Source: Bacteroidales bacterium (GTDB lineage Bacteria; Bacteroidota; Bacteroidia; Bacteroidales; Bacteroidaceae). Taken from it: a DNA stretch of 61,451 nt. The notes under the pieces are model-generated. The model had not been told where the DNA came from. It made no database searches and was given only the letters and a program-made list of their open reading frames with translations. Where the stretch lies: positions 1 through 61,451 of the forward strand of contig JAUNKN010000007.1 in NCBI GenBank assembly GCA_030532685.1, read 5' to 3'. How positions within the stretch are numbered: the stretch's first letter is position 1; each line of letters starts with the position of its first letter. Positions 36,596 through 44,596 of this stretch are shown in pieces. The position numbers and the translations under genes are program-made.

Positions 36596-39130
36596 CTATC
36601 TGAGGAGGCTGACCATCAATACACCGAGGGTGGCAATACTACTTGCGATCGATACGAGAGCCGTGATGTTCAGTGGCGAACGCTTTTCGCGTTGAGGCAC
36701 TACGATATTACTACCAGGTTGTATGGTTTTGGAGGAGCGCACGCGGTTGACCGTACCGTTTTTGTGTATGGCAAAGGCGCGACCTTTCTTTGCCTTCAAA
36801 CTATAACCGCCACATTGGTCGATGTAGTAAGACAATGAAGCCCCAGGTTTGTAAACAACGGTGTTGGGATACATCACCTCACCACTAATCGATACCGTAT
36901 TGTCGTACTGTGGAATAATCAAACGATCGCCCTCTTGAAGAATCAAATCCCAGCGGTCGTCGTTCGGATGGGAAAGCGCACGATCCAAGTTAATACCTAC
37001 GTTGCTTTGCTCCTTGATGGGAATTTTCTCGAGGTCAATAGAGTCGTTGAGTGTGGCTATTTTATGTATCTCTTGTTGTTTCTTTTTCTCTTCTTCTTTG
37101 ATGAGGCGTTGCAAGCGAGCTCCTTGCAGATAAGCCTGTGAAGTGAAGCCACCTGCCACTTTTACCAAATCCGAGAGGCGATAGTTCTTCTTGGTGATGG
37201 GATAAACTCCTGCGAAGTTTACCTCTCCCTCAATACGAACATGTTGTTGTTCTACGTAACCAGGAGAAGTACGTACAAATACCTCGTCGAAAGGAGAAAG
37301 GAGGAAGCCTGCTTGTCCATCGATCACAAAACCATCTTTGATAGAAAACGAGTAAAGCTGTGCAACCTGTTCGCCTGCGGTCGTTGCTTTGCGGTCGCGA
37401 TAGCGGCGAGCCACGTCGACTTTTGCCAAGCTCGCACGGTCAGTTAGCCCTCCCGCTTGCAGGATAAAGCTTTCCACAGTCATGCTGTCGGCGTAGTTAT
37501 AAGTGCCAGGATAGCGCACTTCGCCTTCTATTTTGAGTGTCAGCTCCTCGTGCAAATCCTTTTGTGAAGGGATAAACACGATGTCCTCGTTTTTCAAGGC
37601 TTGATCCACTTCTTCGTTGTTCATCAAAGCCTTGATATTAAATTCCAAGACTGACAACGTGCGATTGGGCTTGCGGCGGTGGATAATACCTCTATTTGTC
37701 ATAGCGTCCTCGCTCAATCCGCCTGCCGCGTTGATGAGCTGTCGCAACGTCGAAATATTACCATCCATTTGATATTGCCCTGGGCGTTTCACGGCTCCGC
37801 GCAGTTCGACAAGATTGGAATAGCGATTGAGTACCGAGTCCACGCTTAGCGAGTCGGCATCGGCTAGCTGGAAGGTTCCTCGTTCAAATTCGTTGAGAGT
37901 GTAGACACTCATCACTCCGCCTTTTTTACGAATGAGACGTACGACCTCTTCATAGGCATCGCCCGTGAAACCACCAGCATATTTGAGCAAAGTACTTACG
38001 CTCTCATTGCTTTTCATTTCGTAGAACATTGGGCGTTTCACTTTTCCCGTTACATTGACTAAGCAGTCGTATGGGCCAACCGTGATTACATCGCCCGAGG
38101 CCAAGCGGACGTTACCGCGCAAATTGCCGTTGAGAATGTAGTCATAAAGGTCTACTGTAGATACGGTTCGTCCACCACGCTGCACCTTGATGGAACGCAT
38201 CGTACCAATTTCATTCGTGCCACCTGCCATATACAGCGCATGGAATACGGTCGCAAAGGACGACAGTGTGTAAGTGCCTGGGTGACGCACTTCTCCCATG
38301 ACGTGAACCGTGATGGTTTTGGTCTGTCCTACGGTGAGGCGTATTTGGGAGCCCCCATATCTACTACCGAGCGTTGAACGTAAATGCTTGTTGGCTTGGC
38401 TCACTGTCATACCACTCACTTGAACTGGCCCAAAATCCTCCAGATGAATGGCCCCTTCGGGCGATACCGTGGCTTGATATTGTTTTTGCGATGCTCCCCA
38501 CACATCTACAAACACAGCATCTCCTGGTCCTAAACGATAGTCAGCAGGTGTGGCAATGTTCATTTCGGGTTCAAAGGTAAGCTCTTTGTTGTTGAAGATG
38601 TCGCGTCCAAACACCTTCTTCTCTTCTTTTTTATTCTTGTGCTCCTTCTGCCACTTCTCTTGCATCAAGTCGAGCGAATCGGGGTAGAACTTGCGTAACT
38701 CCTCGTCAAAATCCTCTTCCCGTTGCATGCGCAGCTGTTCGCGTTGAAAGGTGGTGAGTTGAGTCTCATCTTGACGCGAGTTACGTACTTTGCGTGTTGG
38801 GAAGTAGGTGTTGGAGCTTTTCTTTTCTTCGTATTTCGTGTTGTTTTGTCGTAAGCGGCTGGAGGTTTTCTTGTCCAATCCAGAGATATTTCTTGCGCCT
38901 ACGACCTCTTGCTGCTCTTGCTTGCGAAACTTTCTTTCTATTTGGCGCAAACGTTCGATGGACACACCTCGCTCCATGAGCTGTGTCACTATCTTTGCGC
39001 GAGACACATTGTTGGATTGTGCCTTGATGATAAACTCGGTAATTTGGCTATCCGACATGGTGGACTGTGCCTTAACTACAACGCTAAAGCACACAAGAAG
39101 GAGGAAGGAAAGCAAGCAAAATCTTTTCAT
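36596..39130 (-). CDS. Multi-SLBB polysaccharide export protein (Wza-like)
   Basis: A protein of 844 residues. The signal peptide ends near VVKAQ and is followed by a charged, coiled-coil-prone region (residues ~25-170). A Poly_export domain begins near residue 195 (DYRLGPGDAVFVDVWGASQ), followed by a series of SLBB-type repeats (VMGEVRHPGTYTL, VTGKVKRPMFYEM, LRGAVKRPGQYQM, IEGEVRYPGTYNY, IEGEVNFAGVYPI, ISGEVMYPNTVVY). It ends with a hydrophobic helix (ALVSIASSIATLGVLMVSLL). The protein should form the periplasmic/outer-membrane export channel. It is over twice the length of E. coli Wza because of the extra SLBB repeats, as is common in Bacteroidetes. Confidence 0.92.
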   Translation of the reverse strand: MKRFCLLSFLLLVCFSVVVKAQSTMSDSQITEFIIKAQSNNVSRAKIVTQLMERGVSIERLRQIERKFRKQEQQEVVGARNISGLDKKTSSRLRQNNTKYEEKKSSNTYFPTRKVRNSRQDETQLTTFQREQLRMQREEDFDEELRKFYPDSLDLMQEKWQKEHKNKKEEKKVFGRDIFNNKELTFEPEMNIATPADYRLGPGDAVFVDVWGASQKQYQATVSPEGAIHLEDFGPVQVSGMTVSQANKHLRSTLGSRYGGSQIRLTVGQTKTITVHVMGEVRHPGTYTLSSFATVFHALYMAGGTNEIGTMRSIKVQRGGRTVSTVDLYDYILNGNLRGNVRLASGDVITVGPYDCLVNVTGKVKRPMFYEMKSNESVSTLLKYAGGFTGDAYEEVVRLIRKKGGVMSVYTLNEFERGTFQLADADSLSVDSVLNRYSNLVELRGAVKRPGQYQMDGNISTLRQLINAAGGLSEDAMTNRGIIHRRKPNRTLSVLEFNIKALMNNEEVDQALKNEDIVFIPSQKDLHEELTLKIEGEVRYPGTYNYADSMTVESFILQAGGLTDRASLAKVDVARRYRDRKATTAGEQVAQLYSFSIKDGFVIDGQAGFLLSPFDEVFVRTSPGYVEQQHVRIEGEVNFAGVYPITKKNYRLSDLVKVAGGFTSQAYLQGARLQRLIKEEEKKKQQEIHKIATLNDSIDLEKIPIKEQSNVGINLDRALSHPNDDRWDLILQEGDRLIIPQYDNTVSISGEVMYPNTVVYKPGASLSYYIDQCGGYSLKAKKGRAFAIHKNGTVNRVRSSKTIQPGSNIVVPQREKRSPLNITALVSIASSIATLGVLMVSLLR

Positions 39131-39133
39131 AAC

Positions 39134-39808
39134 TTAGCCTTTAAGTACAGCCCAAAAAGTATTGAAAATAATGGTCAGATCGGTTGTGAACGATTGTTTG
39201 TCGAGATACTCCAAATCCATTTCCAAACGGCGAAGCATTTTTTCCATCGTATCGGTATAACCATTGTAGATGGTGGCTTCGGAGGTAATCCCTGGTCGAG
39301 TAGCATAGAGTCGTGTGTACCGAGGATCGTGTTGGAGTATTTGGTCGATGAAGTATTGGCGCTCAGGACGATAGCCCACAAAGGACATTTCACCTTTTAG
39401 CACGTTCCATAGTTGAGGCATTTCGTCGAGGTTGTGTCGTCTGAGCCATCGTCCTATGGGGGTGAAGCGCTCTGGAGCCGTTGTATGGTTGGTGAGTTGG
39501 GGCCCCTCTTTCTCGGCATCAATGGGCATGGTACGAAATTTGATGATTCGAAAGGGTTTCCCACCCAGTCCTATGCGTTCTTGTGTATAGAAAGCAGGCC
39601 CTGGAGTCGTGAGCTTTTGAATAAGAATGATAATGAGGAAAACGGGCCACAAACACAACAGCCCCACACAAGCCATCACAACATCGAAGATGCGCTTGGA
39701 GTGGGGGAGAGTGGTGGACTTCGCTGGCCGTTGATACATGCTGAGTGTTTCCGTAGGTATAGGTCGCAAGGGAGAATTTGCGAGCAGAGGTTGTTGGTGT
39801 TTTCCCAT
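39134..39808 (-). CDS. Polyprenyl-phosphate hexose-1-phosphate transferase (bacterial sugar transferase, WcaJ-like)
   Basis: A protein of 224 residues with one hydrophobic re-entrant/TM segment (VVMACVGLLCLWPVFLIIIL), followed by the catalytic domain. Motifs are TTPGPAFYTQERIGLGGKPF, IIKFRTMPIDAE, LRRHNLDEMPQLWNVLKGEM and SFVGYRPERQYF, and an ATRPGITSEATI region near the end. This is the short PglC-like catalytic form without extra N-terminal TM helices. It would start the repeat unit at the head of the cluster, 3 nt ahead of the export gene. Start alternatives exist at the internal Met of MYQRPAK. Confidence 0.92.
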   Translation of the reverse strand: MGKHQQPLLANSPLRPIPTETLSMYQRPAKSTTLPHSKRIFDVVMACVGLLCLWPVFLIIILIQKLTTPGPAFYTQERIGLGGKPFRIIKFRTMPIDAEKEGPQLTNHTTAPERFTPIGRWLRRHNLDEMPQLWNVLKGEMSFVGYRPERQYFIDQILQHDPRYTRLYATRPGITSEATIYNGYTDTMEKMLRRLEMDLEYLDKQSFTTDLTIIFNTFWAVLKG

Positions 39809-39856
39809 TAAACGCAGGAAAGGGGCACTTTATTGTATGCGTGTGTGGGAAGATGA

Positions 39857-39895
39857 CACAAAAAGAAAGAAGCGCGTCCGTGTGCAGGGCGCGCT
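39857..39895 (-). terminator. Terminator of the rny operon
   Basis: AGCGCGTCC (39871-39879) pairs with GGGCGCGCT (39887-39895) through a 7-nt loop. On the minus strand it is followed by a T-rich run (TTCTTTCTTTTT). It lies 33 nt after the rny stop and just before the polysaccharide cluster, separating the two transcription units. Confidence 0.75.
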
Positions 39896-39927
39896 CCTTT
39901 TGTCTAGTGGTCAGGAGGGAGCCTGTT

Positions 39928-41469
39928 TTACTTCGCGTAGCTCACGGAGCGAGTTTCGCGAATGACGGTAATCTTCACCTGACCTGGATAGGTCATTTCG
40001 TTTTGGATACGGTTGGCTATATTGTTCGACAAGTTTTCGATTTCTCTGTCGTCAATCTTGTCGGCCCCAACGATGACGCGCAATTCGCGACCAGCTTGAA
40101 TGGCATAGGTCTTTACCACACCAGGGTAGCTCATCGCGATGTTTTCCAAATCATTGAGGCGCTTCACATAGGCTTCGACGATTTCCCGGCGAGCACCAGG
40201 ACGTGCGCCAGAGATGGCGTCGCATACTTGTACGATGGGCGAGAGTAGAGTGGTCATCTCCATCTCATCGTGGTGAGCACCAATAGCATTGACCACATCG
40301 GGCTTTTCCTTGTATTTTTCGGCAATCTTGGCGCCATAGAGAGCGTGGGGGAGTTCGGTCTCTTCATCGGGCACCTTACCGATGTCGTGGAGAAGGCCTG
40401 CGCGCTTGGCCTTTTTGGGGTTGAGCCCCAGTTCGGCAGCCATAATGCCACAGAGATTGGCTGTTTCGCGTGCGTGTTGCAGTAGGTTTTGCCCATAGGA
40501 TGAGCGGTACTTCATTTTGCCCACGATACGGATGAGCTCGGGATGCAAACCATGAATGCCTAAATCGATGGCCGTGCGTTTGCCCGTCTCAATCACTTCT
40601 TCTTCGACTTGTTTCGTCACCTTGGCTACGACCTCTTCGATACGAGCGGGGTGAATGCGCCCGTCGGAAATGAGATTGTGCAAGGCTAAACGGCAAATCT
40701 CGCGGCGCACAGGGTCGAAAGCACTAATGACGATGGCCTCGGGAGTGTCGTCTACCACGATTTCTACGCCAGTAGCGGCTTCGAGGGCACGGATGTTACG
40801 ACCTTCGCGACCAATGATGCGTCCCTTGATTTCGTCGTTGTCGATGTGGAACACGGTGACGCTATTTTCAATGGCTGTTTCGGTGGCCACGCGCTGAATG
40901 GTCTGGATAACGATGCGCTTAGCCTCCTTGTTGGCATTGATTTTGGCCTCGTCCATGATCTCGTTGATGTAGCTTTGGGCACGGGTTTGTGCCTCGGCTT
41001 TCAATCCTTCGATAAGGCGGTTTTTAGCGTCTTCGGCCGAGAGACCGGAAAGTTCTTCGAGTTTCTCGATTTCGCGCTGCTGCATTTTGCTGATTTCTTC
41101 CTCCTTGAGCGCGATGAGTTGCTCTTGAGTCTTGAGGCGACCAGCTTGAGAGTCGAGTTCTTGCTTGCGGCGTCCCAACTCTTCTTGGCGTTGGTTGATG
41201 CCCAGTTCTCGTTGCTTCAGCTTGTTCTCCGTTTGTACAATGCGCTGGTTGCGCTGTTGTACTTCTTTTTCGAGTTCGGCTTTCTTGTTGAGAAATTTCT
41301 CTTTTACTTCTAGCAGCTTTTTTTCTTTGATGACTTCGGCTTCTTTTTCGGCCTCTTGCATGCGCTTGTCGAGCATGCTGGTGAGGACATATCGGAAAAG
41401 CCCAAAACCGAGTGCCGCGCCTGCGATGAGAGCTACGACGACTAAGATGATGAGTGTGAAATTGATCAT
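39928..41469 (-). CDS. rny: Ribonuclease Y
   Basis: A protein of 513 residues. The N-terminal transmembrane helix ([20 protein letters not shown]) is followed by a long Lys/Glu/Gln-rich coiled coil (~25-195), a KH domain (~205-270; [19 protein letters not shown]) and an HD domain ([20 protein letters not shown] near residue 360; later GAHHDEMEM). It is a membrane-anchored endoribonuclease that starts mRNA decay. Length and order match the family. It is the last gene of the unknown gene-coiled coil-zapA-rny operon. Confidence 0.96.
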   Translation of the reverse strand: MINFTLIILVVVALIAGAALGFGLFRYVLTSMLDKRMQEAEKEAEVIKEKKLLEVKEKFLNKKAELEKEVQQRNQRIVQTENKLKQRELGINQRQEELGRRKQELDSQAGRLKTQEQLIALKEEEISKMQQREIEKLEELSGLSAEDAKNRLIEGLKAEAQTRAQSYINEIMDEAKINANKEAKRIVIQTIQRVATETAIENSVTVFHIDNDEIKGRIIGREGRNIRALEAATGVEIVVDDTPEAIVISAFDPVRREICRLALHNLISDGRIHPARIEEVVAKVTKQVEEEVIETGKRTAIDLGIHGLHPELIRIVGKMKYRSSYGQNLLQHARETANLCGIMAAELGLNPKKAKRAGLLHDIGKVPDEETELPHALYGAKIAEKYKEKPDVVNAIGAHHDEMEMTTLLSPIVQVCDAISGARPGARREIVEAYVKRLNDLENIAMSYPGVVKTYAIQAGRELRVIVGADKIDDREIENLSNNIANRIQNEMTYPGQVKITVIRETRSVSYAK

Positions 41470-41527
41470 GTAGGGGAATGTAGAATGGTAGTGCGGGGCC
41501 AGTGGCTACACCGCGAGTGTCGGAGTA

Positions 41528-41833
41528 TTAGTGGCTGTCTTCGCCCAAGGCTTCTTCCAGCTCGTGGGTGAGCTGGCTGAGGGCTTCGACATAGGGCCGA
41601 GTGTCGTTTTTTTCTTGCATTTGGAACACCTGCAAGGCCAAATCAAGCATCACCACGGCACTATAGCGCTCTTCCGTCTGGTTGGGAGCGCTGGTACGAT
41701 ATTGCGTGAGACGCTTGTTGATATAGTCGGCTGCATCGCGATAGAGCTTTTCTTGGTCGCGCGCTACGGTGAGTGGGTGGAGCTGATTGCCGATGAGGAG
41801 TCGGATGACAAACTTGTCGCTCGCTTCTGCCAT
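41528..41833 (-). CDS. zapA: Cell division protein ZapA
   Basis: A protein of 101 residues with the ZapA pattern FVIRLLIGNQLHPLTVARDQEKLYR, then AADYINKRLTQYR, and a C-terminal coiled coil (ALSQLTHELEEAL). ZapA binds FtsZ and bundles filaments at the division ring. It lies 15 nt after a coiled-coil gene and 58 nt before rny. Confidence 0.9.
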   Translation of the reverse strand: MAEASDKFVIRLLIGNQLHPLTVARDQEKLYRDAADYINKRLTQYRTSAPNQTEERYSAVVMLDLALQVFQMQEKNDTRPYVEALSQLTHELEEALGEDSH

Positions 41834-41848
41834 AGTTTATAGAGGAGT

Positions 41849-42121
41849 TTATACGTTGAGCATGGCAATGCACTTGTCCACTTCGCGAATGAGCTTGGCA
41901 AGGCGTCGCTGTGCAGCTTCGGTATCGGCCGAGGAGATTTCTATCATTTTGGCCATTTTGAGCATATTGTATTTTTGCTCCAATTCGGCCACTTGGGCGT
42001 TGCGTTCCTTGAGTTGTGCTTGCAGCTCTTCGTTTTGTCGGGCAACGCTGTTGTGCCGCATAATCAGTTGGCGCACGCGCGCTTGAAACTGATGGAGGGT
42101 CTTAGCTTCTTCTGCTGTCAT
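41849..42121 (-). CDS. Small coiled-coil protein, ZapB-like by context
   Basis: A protein of 90 residues, nearly all predicted helix. A heptad region ARQNEELQAQLKERNAQVAE runs through the middle, followed by LEQKYNMLKMAKMIEIS and a C-terminal AAQRRLAKLIREVDKCIAML. No enzyme motif is visible. It lies immediately upstream of zapA in an operon, where other Bacteroidales also carry a short coiled-coil gene, so a ZapB-like structural role at the Z-ring is a reasonable inference. Confidence 0.8.
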   Translation of the reverse strand: MTAEEAKTLHQFQARVRQLIMRHNSVARQNEELQAQLKERNAQVAELEQKYNMLKMAKMIEISSADTEAAQRRLAKLIREVDKCIAMLNV

Positions 42122-42153
42122 TGCTCGATGTCGAAAGAAGGGTGAGGAGAATG

Positions 42154-42795
42154 TTACTCGGTCGCGGTGGAGTCTTTGGGCTTTTCTTTCTTAGAAAGCA
42201 GGACGATATTGTAGACAAAATCGGTCATCCACTCTTGCGAATAGCCCAACTGCTTTTGATAAGCGCGCACGTTCATCACGCTTTGCTGGATGCCTGCGTC
42301 GTTCCAAGAGTTTTTGGAGAAAATCTCCTTCACTGCTTTGCTCGTCAGGTTGCGTAGTGTGCCCTTGAGAAAGCCGGGGAGACGATATTTCCAACTCACG
42401 ATATTGGTCATCAGGGTGAGGAGTTCTTGCGAAAATCCTTGAAACTGATAGAGATAGCTCTGCATGTCGTTGGCCGTTTTGCAGCGACGTTTGATGCTAC
42501 TTTCTATTTCGCTACAAAAGCTCTCGGGCAAACCGTAAATTTCGCAGAGCATCTTCTTGCAGCGTGCTTTCTCGCCAGGCCCGATACGATTGTTGATAGT
42601 GGGCACTTTAAGCGTTTGCTTGAACACGCGCAGGTCAGGGAGAGCGCGCAAATCACGGATACCCAAGTGGGTAGCCATGATGGCTTGGTAGTACACACGG
42701 ATGAGGGTCATAAAGTCCTCCGTTCCACCGACACGAGTGCCCGTTTCGGAGTCTGAAGAGGATTTGCGACCGAATATGTTAGAGAAAAATCCCAT
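42154..42795 (-). CDS. Conserved protein of unknown function at the head of the zapA-rny operon
   Basis: A protein of 213 residues from the ATG at 42795 (MGFFSNIFGRKSSS...); the frame is open to 42906, but the promoter at 42895-42925 makes the later start more likely. It is soluble, basic and helix-rich (DFMTLIRVYYQAIMATHLGI, CKKMLCEIYGLPESFCSEIE, MTDFVYNIVLLSKKEK). No signal peptide or TM segment and no recognised domain. It starts the operon that ends in zapA and rny, so a cell-division or RNA-related role is possible but unproven. Confidence 0.8.
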   Translation of the reverse strand: MGFFSNIFGRKSSSDSETGTRVGGTEDFMTLIRVYYQAIMATHLGIRDLRALPDLRVFKQTLKVPTINNRIGPGEKARCKKMLCEIYGLPESFCSEIESSIKRRCKTANDMQSYLYQFQGFSQELLTLMTNIVSWKYRLPGFLKGTLRNLTSKAVKEIFSKNSWNDAGIQQSVMNVRAYQKQLGYSQEWMTDFVYNIVLLSKKEKPKDSTATE

Positions 42796-42894
42796 AACTT
42801 TTGCTTGAATAGGCTGATGTTTGTAGTATGGCAAATGGGCGTATATCAGACTCTTAAACCTAGAGCCTTGAAAAACGCCTTTAAGATTGAGTTG

Positions 42895-42925
42895 CAAATA
42901 TACCATTTATTCGTGATTTTGCCAA
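42895..42925 (-). promoter_or_regulatory. Promoter of the unknown gene-zapA-rny operon
   Basis: On the minus strand TTG (42925-42923), a 20-nt spacer and TATATTTG (42902-42895) match the Bacteroidetes -33/-7 consensus. The predicted start of transcription is near 42888, giving a leader of about 95 nt to the ATG at 42795. Confidence 0.68.
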
Positions 42926-43282
42926 GGCGGTTATTAAAAAAACGGCTCTATAATGTTACGGGTGGATAAGCGATTTTGAGGACTCTATAAGGCCTTTTCT
43001 CCTTTTGTTTTTTTTGAGTTCTATACCTTCATCCGAGCTATGTGCTCTTTTTTCTTCTTGCTTCTCATCTACTTTGGGGCATCTTTTTTCGTAGAAGAGT
43101 TTAGACCGAACTCAGGTTATTATAAAGGCCTTCGGGCTGGAAAAATACGTGGTTTTGAGTTTTACCGGACAGCAATAATTTTCTTACTTCCCCAATTTTT
43201 ATTGGAGAAATCGGTAGACTCTGGTGCTCTCTCAAAATCGAAGTACAAGAAACATCATTTTCTATTGGCGATGAGAGATTTT

Positions 43283-43707
43283 CGCGCGCGCGTACGCGTC
43301 TTCCTTATATGATTGTGTTTTTTGCTTCCACACCTCCACGAGAGATGGCAAATTGCTGTTTTTTAGTGAATTGTGGAGTGGAAGCAAGTGAAAAATACTT
43401 CCATTACTTCCACGATTCTTGCATGTGTCGTTGTGGAAGGGAGTGGAGGAATCGTGGAAGCACAGTGGAGGCAAAATGAGAGACTCTTTTCTATGATTTC
43501 GCTTTGTTTTCAGGATGTTACGATACTCTTTTGCAAAACCTGTGGAAGATGTATGCCCAAAAATAAAAGTATAAGGGGAAAACGCGCGCGCGTGCGCGAG
43601 GAAGAGAAGGTGAGAGGGAGAGATGAAAAAAAGTGGGACGCAGAAAAACCGCGCTGCGAGCTACACAAATCTACGTGGGTCGTAGAATGATGTAGTTCGC
43701 AGCGCGG
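43283..43707. repeat. Composite intergenic repeat element, copy A
   Basis: Parts in order: an alternating purine/pyrimidine tract (43283-43299); TATGATTGTG, a T-run and GCTTCCAC (43308-43332); scattered CTTCCAC / GTGGAAG / GTGGAGG motifs (43327-43460, 43541-43549); a second alternating tract (43582-43598); a purine-rich spacer; and a 59-nt hairpin with 27-nt arms (43649-43675 and 43681-43707; outer 11 bp CCGCGCTGCGA perfect, inner arms 12 of 16). The same order occurs at 50851-51259. The left end resembles the reverse complement of the right end of the other copy. No protein is encoded. Confidence 0.75.
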
Positions 43708-43727
43708 AGTTTGTCAAAGAGCAATCC

Positions 43728-43764
43728 AAGATGTAGAAAGTGCTGTTCGACTTTCTAACATCTT
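43728..43764 (-). terminator. Hairpin after purine nucleoside phosphorylase
   Basis: AAGATGTAGAAAGT (43728-43741) pairs with ACTTTCTAACATCTT (43750-43764), with one extra base. It is 17 nt after the stop codon. The T-run (TTTT) follows on the plus side, so on the minus strand it may act with the 43649-43707 palindrome, which is followed by TTTTTC on that strand. Confidence 0.5.
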
Positions 43765-43780
43765 TTCGGACATTGGAATT

Positions 43781-44596
43781 TTAGGCTTCGCTACGCTTAA
43801 TCATTTCGCGCATGATTTCGGCCATAAGAGGTTGTACGGCATTGGCCGCTACTTGAACTTCCTCATGGCTCACTTCCACGATTTTGCCTTCCACGCCCAA
43901 GTCGGTGATGATGGAGATACCAAAACACTTGATGCCGCTGTGGCGAGCCACAATGACTTCGGGCACAGTGCTCATACCCACGGCTTGCCCACCGAGGATG
44001 TGATACATCTTGTATTCGGCGGGAGTTTCAAAGGTAGGACCGCTCACGCCTACATAGACACCTTCGACAGTGCGAATGCCCTTTTCCTTGGCAATTTGAC
44101 GAGCCAAATCGAGGAGACCGCGGTCGTAGGCTTCGCTCATGTCAGGGAAACGAGGGCCTGTGGGGAAATTCTTGCCACGGAGGGGATGCTCGGGGAAGAA
44201 ATTGATGTGGTCGGTGATGAGCATGAGGTCGCCTATCTCAAAGTGAGGCTCCATACCGCCTGCGGCATTGGAAACGAAGAGGGTAGTGATGCCCAATTCG
44301 TGCATGACGCGAATGGGGAAGGTTACCTCCTTCATCGAATAGCCCTCGTAGTAGTGAAAGCGGCCTTGCATAGCCAATACGTCCTTGCCACCTAAGCGAC
44401 CGAAGATGAGTGCTCCTGAGTGCCCTTCGACGGTGGAGATGGGGAAGTGGGGAATGTCGCTGTAAGAGAAGCGGTCTACCACTTCAATTTCTTCGGCCAA
44501 ACGTCCAAGACCTGTGCCCAAGATGATGGCGGTGGTGGGACGAAGAGCGGTATGACTTTGGAGCCAAGTGGCGGTTTCTTTGATAAGTTCAAACAT
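43781..44596 (-). CDS. Purine nucleoside phosphorylase (trimeric, PNP/MTAP family)
   Basis: A protein of 271 residues from the ATG at 44596, which overlaps the end of lpxK by 8 nt; a longer frame from 44635 is less likely. It performs phosphorolysis of purine nucleosides. Motifs: ILGTGLGRLAEEI, ISTVEGHSGALIFGRL, MQGRFHYYEGYSM, VSNAAGGMEP, VSGPTFETPAEYKM and AVGMSTVPEVIVARHSG. The base-contacting Asn of human PNP (ITN) is Asp here (SIITDLGVEG), as in MTAP-like enzymes, which may widen base specificity. It is the last gene of the lipoprotein-xth-sppA-lpxK operon. Confidence 0.92.
   Translation of the reverse strand: MFELIKETATWLQSHTALRPTTAIILGTGLGRLAEEIEVVDRFSYSDIPHFPISTVEGHSGALIFGRLGGKDVLAMQGRFHYYEGYSMKEVTFPIRVMHELGITTLFVSNAAGGMEPHFEIGDLMLITDHINFFPEHPLRGKNFPTGPRFPDMSEAYDRGLLDLARQIAKEKGIRTVEGVYVGVSGPTFETPAEYKMYHILGGQAVGMSTVPEVIVARHSGIKCFGISIITDLGVEGKIVEVSHEEVQVAANAVQPLMAEIMREMIKRSEA

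Larger units (their letters stand above)
42796..43780. other. Long intergenic region containing a composite repeat
   Basis: Beside the zap-operon promoter (42895-42925), this 985-nt gap holds the composite repeat element at 43283-43707 and a hairpin at 43728-43764. The region 42930-43280 is AT-rich; an open plus-strand frame at 43040-43312 lacks a convincing start, domain or ribosome-binding site and runs into the alternating C/G tract, so it is not called. Confidence 0.6.

Noticed and set aside
43040-43312. A 90-residue plus-strand open frame in the 43-kb gap
   Set aside because: No ribosome-binding site, no recognisable domain, and its end runs through the alternating C/G tract of the repeat element.
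43320-43470. CTTCCAC/GTGGAAG motifs as DnaA boxes of a replication origin
   Set aside because: They resemble only part of TTATCCACA, no dnaA/dnaN or AT-rich unwinding region is near, and the same cluster recurs at 50.9 kb as part of a repeat.
43320-43560. Possible CRISPR array from repeated CTTCCAC motifs
   Set aside because: The motifs are 7-8 nt, irregularly spaced and in both orientations; no cas gene is present.
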